From assembly GCA_003545125.1 (NCBI GenBank), contig DQCI01000314.1:3880-10852 (forward strand): a DNA stretch of 6,973 nucleotides, written 5' to 3'. Shown here in pieces: positions 1 through 5,880 of this stretch. Positions within the stretch are counted from its first letter, which is position 1. The number at the start of each line of letters is the position of its first letter. Source of the stretch: Paracoccaceae bacterium (GTDB taxonomy: Bacteria; Pseudomonadota; Alphaproteobacteria; Rhodobacterales; Rhodobacteraceae). The position numbers and the translations under genes were made by a program. The notes beneath the pieces were generated by a model. That model was not told the DNA's origin. It saw only the letters and a program-made list of their open reading frames with translations, and ran no database searches.

Positions 1-893
1 GTCTTCGCCCAGATCTCGGGGCCCAGCCCGGTTTCGAGGGTGGTGAGCGTGGCGGCCAGCGCCTCGAGCTGGTCGCCGAGGACCGCGCGTTGGTTGCGGT
101 GGGTATCCCAGCCGTTGATCGAGAAAGCGGCGATCCGCGTTTCCTCCCGCAGCCTGTCGGCGGCATAGGCGGCGAGCCTTGCGGGGGTGGGCCCTCGCTT
201 TTTGCCCGCGCCGCTCATGTCATCCCCGGGCACGTGGTCGGCGAGGTCGAAGGCGGTGTTGCCGGCGGCGTGAAACAGCGGATCGCCTTCATAGAGGCGT
301 TCGAGCAGGCGGCGGCTCTGCGCGTCGAGGTCGACCCGCGCGTCCGGGCTCCATTGCCGAACCGGGGCGGCGCCCGAGATCACCTTGAGCTGGTCGAGGC
401 CGATGGCATAGGCGGTCTCGCTGGTGGTGCCGGGCAGGGCCCCGATCAGCCGGTTCAGCCAGCCGTCGCGCATCTGGTTGTCCGGCACGTCGTGCCCGCT
501 GCCAGCTTCGAGGATGTCCTGCCCATCAAAATGACTGCGTTTGTTGCGATAGGGGGTCGCGACCGCATGGGCGAAGCCGAGCGTCCCGGTCCGCCACATC
601 GGCATCAACTCCGCGAGCGCCGGGTGGAGGGCGAAGAAGCCGTCGAGGTCCGGCCCGGGCTTCTTTCCCGCAAGGTCCGCCCCCCGCAGGGCGGCGAAGG
701 CCGGATCGCCGACCGGGCGCACCACGTCGAGCCCGTCCATCGCGCCGCGCAGGATGATGACGACGAGCCTGTTGTCGCCCGGAACCGCGGCGAAGGTGAC
801 CCGGGTCATCAGCGGTGCGGCGGCGGCGGAGCAGCCCAACGCGGCGCCGGTGCGCAGGAAATGGCGGCGGGACAGGGCGGTGTTGCGTGGCAT
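1..893 (-). CDS. DUF1501 family protein with Tat signal (3' end missing)
   Basis: This gene runs off the left edge of the window; 297 residues are visible, and the family usually has roughly 380-420, so about 100 C-terminal residues are missing. The N-terminus has a twin-arginine signal (SRRHFL, residues 8-13) followed by an Ala-rich hydrophobic stretch to about residue 36, so the protein is probably exported folded to the periplasm. Family hallmarks are LRGAMDGLDVVRP (48-60), SHFDGQDILE (120-129) and GWDTH (261-265). DUF1501 proteins are related to the sulfatase/alkaline phosphatase superfamily, so the Asp/His residues in these motifs may bind metal; the substrate is unknown. I chose the ATG at 893 over the in-frame ATG at 899, because GGAG lies 7 nt before the former and only 1 nt before the latter. 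It follows the DUF1800 gene in the usual order for this pair and is very probably co-transcribed with it. Confidence 0.9.
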   Translation of the reverse strand, partial: MPRNTALSRRHFLRTGAALGCSAAAAPLMTRVTFAAVPGDNRLVVIILRGAMDGLDVVRPVGDPAFAALRGADLAGKKPGPDLDGFFALHPALAELMPMWRTGTLGFAHAVATPYRNKRSHFDGQDILEAGSGHDVPDNQMRDGWLNRLIGALPGTTSETAYAIGLDQLKVISGAAPVRQWSPDARVDLDAQSRRLLERLYEGDPLFHAAGNTAFDLADHVPGDDMSGAGKKRGPTPARLAAYAADRLREETRIAAFSINGWDTHRNQRAVLGDQLEALAATLTTLETGLGPEIWAK

Positions 894-900
894 CTTCATG

Positions 901-906
901 CTCCTA
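901..906 (-). promoter_or_regulatory. Shine-Dalgarno of the DUF1501 gene, overlapping the DUF1800 stop codon
   Basis: On the minus strand the sequence reads TAGGAG, then CATGAAG, then ATG. The TAG is the DUF1800 stop codon and the GGAG is the ribosome binding site. The 7-nt spacing selects the ATG at 893. The arrangement suggests translational coupling of the two genes. Confidence 0.75.
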
Positions 907-2268
907 GCGCCGGTTGAACGCGGGCGATGCGAGCACGATGCCCACCCCCGCGCGCTTGCTCTCGGCCATCCGCACGGCGGCGACAAGATCGTCGGAAACC
1001 TCGGGCCCCAGTGCCGCCCGGGCGAACGCCCGGGGCGCGGGCAGGGGCGCGCCGTGCAGGGCTTTCACGTGCATCGCCCATGAGATCCGCTCGGCAAGCG
1101 CGGGCGGGGTGATCCAGGCATCGGCCGCCTCGGGCCAGCCGTCGGGCCCGGGCGGTTCCTCGTAAGGCTGTCCCATGCGCGCGAGCGGGCGCAGGATGAG
1201 CCGTTTGATTTCACCTTTCTTCAACGCCGCGAGCCGCGTTTCGGACGTGCCGAGCGCGCGCAGGGAGGCGGCGATGAACTCGAACGGCTGGCGAGCCTTC
1301 GCGCCGGGGTTTTCCCAGGCGGCGGGATGGGCCAGCATGGCCTCGTAGACCCGCGCCAGTTCGCCGTCATGCGCCATGTAGGCGTCGGTCATCGCCGCGA
1401 CCAGGCCGGGATCGGGGTCGTCCGAGACGAAATGCACCGCGAGTTTGCGCGCGAGATGCGCGGCGGTGGCGGGCGCACGGGCGATGTCGTCGAGCGCTGC
1501 GAAGATGTCGTCCGCACTTGCCCGGCGGTCGCCGCCGTAGCGTTTTCCAAGCACATGTTCGGCGCCGGGCTCGGCCCACCGGGGCCGGAAACGGAAGCCG
1601 TCGTCGACGGTAAAGGTGAGCCCGGTCAGGAGCTCTGCGAATTCGGTCACGTCCGCTTGGGTGAACCGCGCGCCGACGCCCAGCGTGTGCAGTTCGAGGA
1701 TCTCGCGGGCGAGGTTTTCGTTCAGCCCGCGCGACCGGCGCAGCCCGGCCGGGCTCATCGGTCCGATCGAGTTGTTCTGATCGAGATAGGTCAGCATCAC
1801 CGGGTGGATCGCGGCGGCACGCAGCATGTCAGCGAACCGCCCGCCGACGTGGGGCCGGATAGCCTCCTCGACATAGGTGGCGGGGCCGGCGCGGAAGCGG
1901 ACGTTTTTCGCGCGGACGGTGAAATGATCGGCCCAGAACCACGTCAGCCGCTCGCGAAACCCGTCGCGGGTGCGCACGGCCCGCATGAGCCGGGCCCTGA
2001 GCCCCGCAAGTTGCATGTCTTTGATCGCCGACGTGACCTGCTTGTACCGCGCCGCGCCGCCTTCCTCGACGGCTTTGCGCGCGCGGCGGGCGGCGGCGAG
2101 TTCCGCGATCAACGGCCAGATCTCGGCGAGCCCTGCGACCGGGAACCGCGCCTGCGCCTCGTCGGGTCCGGCAAGGGCGTCGATCATGGCGCCGGCATCC
2201 GCGGGCGGGGCAAGGACGGGCGACAGGCCGGTCCCGAAGCGGATGGCCGCGCGTGTGGCAATGGTCAA
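904..2268 (-). CDS. DUF1800 domain protein
   Basis: A protein of 454 residues that fits DUF1800 throughout. Visible hallmarks are the opening FGTGLSP (11-17), WFWADHF (110-116), HPVMLTYLDQNNS (155-167), NENLAREILELHTLGV (183-198) followed by FTQADV (202-207), and HLARKLAVHFVSDDP (271-285). The family is widespread, commonly sits beside DUF1501, and has no established biochemical role. The frame is open upstream, with a GTG at 2367 that would add 33 residues rich in Pro, Gly and Arg. I prefer the TTG at 2268: GGGAGG lies 9 nt before it, and the protein then begins as Rhodobacterales homologues do, a few residues before the conserved RFGTGLSP. With this start there is no signal peptide or membrane segment, unlike its Tat-targeted partner. 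The gene ends 10 nt before the DUF1501 start. Confidence 0.9.
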   Translation of the reverse strand: MTIATRAAIRFGTGLSPVLAPPADAGAMIDALAGPDEAQARFPVAGLAEIWPLIAELAAARRARKAVEEGGAARYKQVTSAIKDMQLAGLRARLMRAVRTRDGFRERLTWFWADHFTVRAKNVRFRAGPATYVEEAIRPHVGGRFADMLRAAAIHPVMLTYLDQNNSIGPMSPAGLRRSRGLNENLAREILELHTLGVGARFTQADVTEFAELLTGLTFTVDDGFRFRPRWAEPGAEHVLGKRYGGDRRASADDIFAALDDIARAPATAAHLARKLAVHFVSDDPDPGLVAAMTDAYMAHDGELARVYEAMLAHPAAWENPGAKARQPFEFIAASLRALGTSETRLAALKKGEIKRLILRPLARMGQPYEEPPGPDGWPEAADAWITPPALAERISWAMHVKALHGAPLPAPRAFARAALGPEVSDDLVAAVRMAESKRAGVGIVLASPAFNRR

Positions 2269-2469
2269 GGCGTCGCGCCTCCCGTTTTCAGCGTACAGCA
2301 CCCCCCGGCCCGGGTCCCGAACCGGCACCGGACGGCCCGGTGCGAGTCGCTGTCCGGCGGCAGGCACATCGGCGTCATAGTGAACCAGGCGGTGGCGATC
2401 GACCAGCGCGGTGTTGCGGCCTGGTGGTGATGGGCGAACCGACGCCGGGGCAGGGGGGCAGCCGCCGGA
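2269..2469. other. gap between the GNAT and DUF1800 genes, no gene called
   Basis: These 201 bp separate the GNAT stop codon from the DUF1800 start. I find no convincing promoter and no hairpin with a U-tract. The DUF1800 reading frame is also the GNAT frame. It is stop-free from 2469 down to the TTG, so only the GNAT TGA divides the two proteins. The intervening codons encode a Pro/Arg/Gly-rich sequence resembling no family I recognise, and their third positions look less GC-biased than those of the genes. A 9-bp inverted repeat (GCCGCCGGA at 2461-2469, its complement at 2353-2361) flanks the first 91 bp of the gap, but could be chance in DNA this GC-rich. Confidence 0.5.
2278..2283 (-). promoter_or_regulatory. 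Shine-Dalgarno selecting a TTG start for the DUF1800 gene
   Basis: GGGAGG on the minus strand lies 9 nt upstream of the TTG at 2268. Nothing comparable precedes the alternative GTG at 2367. This is the main reason for the shorter gene model. Confidence 0.65.
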
Positions 2470-2979
2470 TCAGCCGCCGCAGAGCCGCGAAAAGGCGGTG
2501 CGGCCGGGTGTACTGTCCGCGACGTCGCGGGTGAACCCCGCCTTCGCCAGCACCCGCTGCGAGGCGTGGTTGTCGGCATCGGTCCCGGCATGGAGCCGCC
2601 GCACCGGACCTTGGTCGAGGTCGGCGACAAGACCTGCCAGCATGTCGCTGGCGAGCCCCTGGCCCCAATGGGCGGGGCCGAGGAAATAACCGATCATCAG
2701 ATCGCCGTCGGGTTCGTCGCCATCGTAGAACAGGAGCAGCAGCCCGGCGAGCGCCCGGGTGTCTTCCCGGGTGATGGTGTGGATCTGGGCGACCCTGTCG
2801 GCCCGGTCGATCCAGGCGTTGATATCGTCGCGGGCCGGGTCGAAGGCGAGGTCGGCGGGCAACCGCGCGGTCACCTCAGCCGCGAGAAGGGGCACGAGCG
2901 CTTGGCCGAGCGCGGCACGGGCCTCCGGCTCGGAAAGCAGCGGCGCCCAGCGGGCGAGCGAGGTCTTGCGGCCCGGCAT
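2470..2979 (-). CDS. GNAT family N-acetyltransferase, RimJ/RimL-like
   Basis: The protein has 169 residues, a normal length for a single GNAT domain, and would use acetyl-CoA to acylate an amine; the acceptor cannot be told from sequence. The acetyl-CoA loop (motif A) is IGYFLGPAHWGQGLASDML (96-114), with the Q-G-x-A form of the pyrophosphate-binding turn. Motif B is ADNHASQRVLAKAGF (135-149), the Asn...Ser-x-Arg-Val-Leu...Gly-Phe signature of RimJ/RimL-type enzymes. The first 50 residues are divergent and lack the usual opening TERLxLRP, so the substrate side may differ from ribosomal protein acetyltransferases. The ATG lies 6 nt after the stop of the preceding NTF2-like gene. Only a weak GAAG precedes it, so translation may be coupled. 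The gene appears to be the last of the dnaB transcript. Confidence 0.88.
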   Translation of the reverse strand: MPGRKTSLARWAPLLSEPEARAALGQALVPLLAAEVTARLPADLAFDPARDDINAWIDRADRVAQIHTITREDTRALAGLLLLFYDGDEPDGDLMIGYFLGPAHWGQGLASDMLAGLVADLDQGPVRRLHAGTDADNHASQRVLAKAGFTRDVADSTPGRTAFSRLCGG

Positions 2980-2985
2980 GGCGCT

Positions 2986-3414
2986 TCAGGGCATGAGCGG
3001 CATCGAATGCCACCAGATCCGGACCTCGGTGGCGCGGCCCTCTGTGTCGAACGTCCCCACGAGCGTGCCGTCGAGCACCATCCGGGGCAGGGGATCGCCG
3101 GGCTTGCGCTCCGGCAGGCCGGTGCCGGTCGATTTCGCCCAGACTTCGAACAGGTCTTCCGAGGTGACCTGGTACTCGACGTGCCAGTGCGCGACGCCCC
3201 CCTCGGGCGTCTCGGCCAGCACGTCGTAGCTGAGCGCGATGTCGTCCTGGAGCTTGATCCGGTCCCAGTAGCTGGCGAGCTTCTCGGGCGTGTCCTGCAC
3301 CTGGAACGGCGTGTTGTGGTATCGCCCACCCGGCGCAAAGAGGGCTGCGAACCCGTCGCTGTCCTGCCCCTCCCAGACCCGTTTGTAGCCGGCCATGAAC
3401 GTGTGGATCGACAT
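2986..3414 (-). CDS. NTF2-like/SnoaL-like domain protein
   Basis: A protein of 142 residues, the size of a single NTF2-like cone fold. It opens with a helix pattern typical of SnoaL-like proteins (FMAGYKRVWEGQDSDGFAALFAPGGRY begins at residue 6), followed by alternating strands rich in Trp, Tyr and His (HWHVEYQV, 77-84; EVRIWWHSMP, 130-139). Members of this superfamily include isomerases, hydrolases and ligand-binding proteins, and no catalytic residue can be assigned here. No signal peptide or membrane segment is seen, so it is probably cytosolic. The ATG at 3414 lies 1 nt after the dnaB stop and is preceded by GAAGGG at a 7-nt spacing, within the last dnaB codons. The function and the reason for its place behind dnaB are unknown. 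Confidence 0.8.
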   Translation of the reverse strand: MSIHTFMAGYKRVWEGQDSDGFAALFAPGGRYHNTPFQVQDTPEKLASYWDRIKLQDDIALSYDVLAETPEGGVAHWHVEYQVTSEDLFEVWAKSTGTGLPERKPGDPLPRMVLDGTLVGTFDTEGRATEVRIWWHSMPLMP

Positions 3415-3415
3415 C

Positions 3416-4909
3416 TCAGAACCCTTCGCCGCTGCCCTGCTGCCAGGGCTTCACAAGGTTGCCGAAGCGGGTGAAGCGGCCCTCGAAGCTGAGTTCCACG
3501 TTGCCGATCGGCCCGTGACGCTGCTTGCCGATGATGACCTCGGCGCGCCCGTGCAACTTGTCCATCCGGTCCTGCCAGGCGGCCATTTCCTCGAGCCTGT
3601 CATCGGACGGCTTCTCTCGTTCGGCGTAGTATTCCTCGCGGAAAACGAACATGACCACGTCGGCGTCCTGCTCGATCGACCCGGATTCGCGCAAATCCGA
3701 GAGCTGCGGGCGCTTGTCGTCGCGGTTCTCGACCTGGCGCGAGAGCTGGGAAAGCGCAACCACGGGGATGTCGAGCTCCTTGGCGATGGCCTTGAGGCCC
3801 ATCGAGATCTCGCCGATCTCGTTCACCCGGTTCTCGGCCGTGCCGCGCACCAGCTGGAGGTAGTCGACGAACAGCACGTCGAGCCCGTGCTCGCGCTTGA
3901 GCCGCCGCGCCCGGGCGGCGAGCTGAGCGATGGGAAGGGCGGGGGTGTCGTCGATGAACAGCGGGCAGCTTTCGAGCGCCTTGGCGGCATCGACGAAGCG
4001 GCGGAACTCGGCTTCGGTCATGTCGCCGCGACGGATCTGCTCCGACGGCACCTCACTGGCCTCCGACAAGATCCGCGCGGCGAGCTGTTCGGCCGACATT
4101 TCGAGCGAGTAGAACCCGACCACGCCGCCGTTCACCGCGCCCTCGGAGCCATCGTGCAGCTTGCCGCGCTTGTAGGCCTTGGCGATGTTGAAGGCGATGT
4201 TGGTGGCGAGCGAGGTCTTGCCCATCGAGGGGCGCCCGGCGAGGATCAACAAGTCCGACCGGTGCAACCCGCCGAGCTTGCCATCGAGGTCGTTGAGCCC
4301 GGTCGAGGTGCCGGCGAGTCCGCCGTCGCGCCCGTAGGCGGCGTTGGCGACGCTGACCGCCGCGGTGACGGCCGAGAGGAAAGACTTGAATCCGGTTGTG
4401 GCCTGGCCTGTCTCGGCGAGTTTATAAAGCGCCTGTTCGGCGGCGACGATCTGCTCGCCGGGTTCGTCTTTCGCCTCCAGCCGCCCGGCGCGGTCGCCGA
4501 TCTCGGCGCCGAGCTTCATCAACTCGCGGCGCTGGTGCATCTCGTAGATCATCTGCGCGTAGTCGCGCGCGGCGAACGAGCTGATCGCGGCGCCGGCAAG
4601 ACGGGCGAGATAGGCTGCGCCGCCCAGTTCCTTGAGCCCCTCGTCATCGGCGAGGAAGGGTTTCAGCGTGACCGGCGAGGCCAGCATGTTGGCCGCGATC
4701 CTTTGCTCTGCGAGCGCGTAGATGCGTTCATGCACCGGCTCGTAGAAATGCGGCGGCTTGATGATCTGCGCGACCCGGTCGTAGATCTCGTTGTTGGTCA
4801 GGATCGCGCCGAGCAGCTGCTGCTCGGCCTCGATATTGTGCGGCATGCCGGTCCCGGTGCCGTCTTCATCCTGCTGCGTGTCCTGCCGAAGCTGTGAGAT
4901 CTCGTTCAT
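3416..4909 (-). CDS. dnaB: replicative DNA helicase DnaB
   Basis: DnaB is the hexameric, ATP-driven 5'-3' helicase that unwinds DNA at the replication fork and recruits primase. The 497-residue product is complete. The N-terminal helical domain starts at PHNIEAEQQLLGAIL (23-37), and the linker covers roughly 130-200. The RecA-like motor has Walker A GRPSMGKTS (225-233), the catalytic Glu of YSLEMS (E270), Walker B LFVDYLQL (346-353), the SQLSRQVENR stretch (387-396) and IGKQRHGPIGN (460-470), which holds the Lys/Arg finger acting across the subunit interface. No intein interrupts the Walker A region. The start at 4909 has a good GAGAGGGG Shine-Dalgarno; an internal Met22 is possible but has less support. 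The gene follows pyrE after 220 bp of inverted-repeat-rich DNA and precedes the NTF2-like gene by 1 nt. Confidence 0.98.
   Translation of the reverse strand: MNEISQLRQDTQQDEDGTGTGMPHNIEAEQQLLGAILTNNEIYDRVAQIIKPPHFYEPVHERIYALAEQRIAANMLASPVTLKPFLADDEGLKELGGAAYLARLAGAAISSFAARDYAQMIYEMHQRRELMKLGAEIGDRAGRLEAKDEPGEQIVAAEQALYKLAETGQATTGFKSFLSAVTAAVSVANAAYGRDGGLAGTSTGLNDLDGKLGGLHRSDLLILAGRPSMGKTSLATNIAFNIAKAYKRGKLHDGSEGAVNGGVVGFYSLEMSAEQLAARILSEASEVPSEQIRRGDMTEAEFRRFVDAAKALESCPLFIDDTPALPIAQLAARARRLKREHGLDVLFVDYLQLVRGTAENRVNEIGEISMGLKAIAKELDIPVVALSQLSRQVENRDDKRPQLSDLRESGSIEQDADVVMFVFREEYYAEREKPSDDRLEEMAAWQDRMDKLHGRAEVIIGKQRHGPIGNVELSFEGRFTRFGNLVKPWQQGSGEGF
3422..3427 (-). promoter_or_regulatory. Shine-Dalgarno of the NTF2-like gene inside the end of dnaB
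   Basis: GAAGGG on the minus strand is formed by the last Glu and Gly codons of dnaB and stands 7 nt before the ATG at 3414. Translation of the two genes is therefore likely to be linked. Confidence 0.65.
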
Positions 4910-4914
4910 TCTGT

Positions 4915-4933
4915 CCCCTCTCTGATAGTGGGG
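4915..4933 (-). promoter_or_regulatory. possible hairpin covering the dnaB Shine-Dalgarno
   Basis: On the minus strand, CCCC at 4933-4930 can pair with GGGG at 4918-4915, and an inner CT with AG across an A-A mismatch, leaving the 5-nt loop ATCAG. The 3' arm contains the GAGAGGGG ribosome binding site just upstream of the ATG at 4909. If it folds, the hairpin would limit ribosome access. It has only six pairs and one mismatch, so its effect is uncertain. Confidence 0.4.
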
Positions 4934-4951
4934 TTAACCGCTCCCGGGAGC
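4932..4951. repeat. two abutting palindromes in the dnaB leader
   Basis: GGTTAACC (4932-4939) is followed directly by the 12-bp perfect palindrome GCTCCCGGGAGC (4940-4951). Either could bind a dimeric protein. The longer one could also form a short hairpin in the dnaB leader RNA. Confidence 0.5.
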
Positions 4952-4957
4952 CGTGAC

Positions 4958-4988
4958 CATGTGGGAATCTTTGTGGGCAATTCCCATG
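4958..4988. repeat. imperfect inverted repeat in the dnaB upstream region
   Basis: On the plus strand, CATGTGGGAAT (4958-4968) can pair with ATTCCCATG (4980-4988): nine pairs with a 2-nt bulge, around an 11-nt loop. The uninterrupted core is TGGGAAT/ATTCCCA. No known regulator site is recognised. Confidence 0.5.
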
Positions 4989-4991
4989 TTT

Positions 4992-5030
4992 GCGCCCGAT
5001 TGACCTCAATATGGTATCAATCCAGGGCGC
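4992..5030. repeat. 12-bp inverted repeat with one bulge upstream of dnaB
   Basis: On the plus strand, GCGCCC then GATTGA (4992-5003) is matched by TCAATC (5017-5022), a 2-nt bulge CA, and GGGCGC (5025-5030), around a 13-nt loop. A smaller dyad, ATTGA-CC-TCAAT (4999-5010), is nested in it and would compete. The structure could be an operator or a leader hairpin. No U-tract follows on the dnaB strand, so it does not look like an intrinsic terminator of pyrE. Confidence 0.55.
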
Positions 5031-5093
5031 CCAAGACGACATCTTGTTGTGTCACGCGTTGGTGCACGGATTCCGCCCCCAGACCTGTGCGAG

Positions 5094-5113
5094 TTATCAA
5101 CAGCTTATCCCCG
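5094..5113 (+). promoter_or_regulatory. two DnaA-box-like 9-mers between pyrE and dnaB
   Basis: TTATCAACA (5094-5102) differs at one position from the consensus TTATCCACA, and TTATCCCCG (5105-5113) at two. They have the same orientation and start 11 bp apart, about one helical turn. They lie about 190 bp upstream of dnaB and just beyond the pyrE stop codon. DnaA acts as a transcription factor as well as an initiator in alphaproteobacteria, so a role at dnaB is plausible but unproven. Confidence 0.35.
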
Positions 5114-5129
5114 GCGGGCCCCCGCGCAT

Positions 5130-5810
5130 TCAACCGGACCTGTGTTCCTCCTGCCACGCCCGCGGCGCGCCGAGGAAGGCCTCGACCGCATCGAGCGTGT
5201 CGGCCGCGAAGGCGTCCGACGCGCGTGCCTCGGCGAGCACGTCCCACCAGGTGCAAAGATGATGAAGCTCAACCCCTTGATCGCCAAGAGTTTTCTCTGT
5301 CTCCGGGAAGATTCCGTAGAAAAAGATCACCGCGGTATGGCCGCAGGTTGCTCCGGTTTCGCGAATCGCGTCGACGAAGGACAGCTTCGAGCCGCCGTCG
5401 GTGGTGAGGTCCTCGACCAGCAACACCCGCTCGCCCGAATTCATGTCGCCCTCGATCCGCGCCCCCCGTCCGTAGCCCTTGGGCTTCTTGCGCACATAGC
5501 TCATCGGCAGGGCGAGGCGCTCGGCGACGAGGGCCGCGAAGGGGATGCCGGCGGTCTCTCCACCGGCGATGTTGTCGAACGCCTCGAAACCGGCTTCGCG
5601 CATCACCGTGACGGCGAGGAAGTCCATCAGCGTGCTGCGGATGCGGGGATAGGAGATCAGCTTGCGGCAGTCGATATAGGTCGGGCTCGGCAATCCGGAG
5701 GCGAGGATGAAGGGCTCCTCGGGGCGGAAGTTGACCGCGCCGATCTCGAGCAGCATCCGCGCGGTTAGGCGGGCGATTTCGGACTTGTCGGGATAGGTGG
5801 CGGGGATCAT
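5130..5810 (-). CDS. pyrE: orotate phosphoribosyltransferase
   Basis: PyrE converts orotate and PRPP to orotidine 5'-monophosphate and pyrophosphate, the fifth step of de novo pyrimidine synthesis, in the cytosol. The 226-residue product is complete. The PRPP-binding motif of type I phosphoribosyltransferases is [13 protein letters not shown] (129-141). The active-site loop region [10 protein letters not shown] (105-114) carries the expected Arg/Lys residues, and [17 protein letters not shown] (34-50) is the orotate-side conserved block. I placed the start at the ATG at 5810, where AAGGAG lies 7 nt upstream and the protein opens [17 protein letters not shown], as in Rhodobacterales PyrE. A TTG at 5861 is in frame but would extend the protein through the palindromes. 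The gene follows pyrC after 70 bp and is probably in the same transcript. Confidence 0.97.
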   Translation of the reverse strand: MIPATYPDKSEIARLTARMLLEIGAVNFRPEEPFILASGLPSPTYIDCRKLISYPRIRSTLMDFLAVTVMREAGFEAFDNIAGGETAGIPFAALVAERLALPMSYVRKKPKGYGRGARIEGDMNSGERVLLVEDLTTDGGSKLSFVDAIRETGATCGHTAVIFFYGIFPETEKTLGDQGVELHHLCTWWDVLAEARASDAFAADTLDAVEAFLGAPRAWQEEHRSG

Positions 5811-5817
5811 CGGGCGG

Positions 5818-5823
5818 CTCCTT
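5818..5823 (-). promoter_or_regulatory. Shine-Dalgarno of pyrE
   Basis: AAGGAG on the minus strand, 7 nt before the ATG at 5810, is the strongest ribosome binding site in the window and fixes the pyrE start. It begins 11 nt after the end of the second hairpin. Confidence 0.85.
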
Positions 5824-5834
5824 CGCGGGCGGGA

Positions 5835-5858
5835 CCAAGGGATTTCGAAATCCCTTGG
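5835..5858. repeat. 24-bp perfect palindrome, pyrE-proximal half of a tandem pair
   Basis: The arm CCAAGGGATTTC is followed directly by its exact complement GAAATCCCTTGG, centred on TTCGAA. It abuts a second palindrome. In RNA it would form a long stem with a small loop just upstream of the pyrE ribosome binding site. It contains 12 G/C of 24, clearly lower than the surrounding genes. Confidence 0.9.
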
Positions 5859-5880
5859 CAAAATTCTTCGAAGAATTTTG
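5859..5880. repeat. 22-bp perfect palindrome directly after the pyrC stop
   Basis: The arm CAAAATTCTTC is followed by its exact complement GAAGAATTTTG, again centred on TTCGAA. Only 6 of 22 bases are G or C. It touches the pyrC stop codon (5881-5883) with no base between, and touches the 24-bp palindrome on the other side. The two centres are 23 bp apart, about two helical turns. The run of four T in the 3' arm lies inside the stem, and no U-tract follows, so it is not a classical intrinsic terminator. Confidence 0.9.

Noticed and set aside
90..917. 275-codon open frame on the plus strand, opposite DUF1501
   Set aside because: The minus-strand frame here has the Tat signal and DUF1501 motifs, so the plus-strand frame is a shadow.
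1327..2430. 367-codon open frame on the plus strand, opposite DUF1800
   Set aside because: Same reason: it is antisense to a well-supported DUF1800 gene, and its Arg/Gly/Val-rich translation has no recognisable domain.
2353..2469. 9-bp inverted repeat TCCGGCGGC/GCCGCCGGA with arms 99 bp apart
   Set aside because: Short GC-only repeats at this distance are likely by chance in such GC-rich sequence, and nothing else suggests a mobile element or attachment site.
2265..2630. 121-codon minus-strand frame spanning the GNAT end and the gap before DUF1800
   Set aside because: It overlaps conserved GNAT motif B in another frame and has no recognisable content in the gap.
3395..4897. 500-codon open frame on the plus strand, opposite dnaB
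   Set aside because: It lies wholly antisense to an unambiguous dnaB. Long mirror frames are expected in GC-rich genes with few stop codons, and the translation matches no family I know.
5005..5056. Possible dnaB promoter on the minus strand, TTGGGC with TATTGA 17 nt downstream
   Set aside because: Each hexamer matches the sigma-70 consensus at only about three positions, which is too weak to report as a feature.
4965..5074. Two GANTC sites (GAATC at 4965-4969, GATTC at 5070-5074) as CcrM-type methylation control of dnaB
   Set aside because: Roughly one such site is expected by chance in a stretch of this length and composition, so two are not evidence of control.
5114..5125. GCGGG-CC-CCCGC dyad just after the pyrE stop, considered as a terminator
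   Set aside because: The loop would be only 2 nt unless the stem is shortened, and no U-tract follows on the minus strand, so an intrinsic terminator is not supported.
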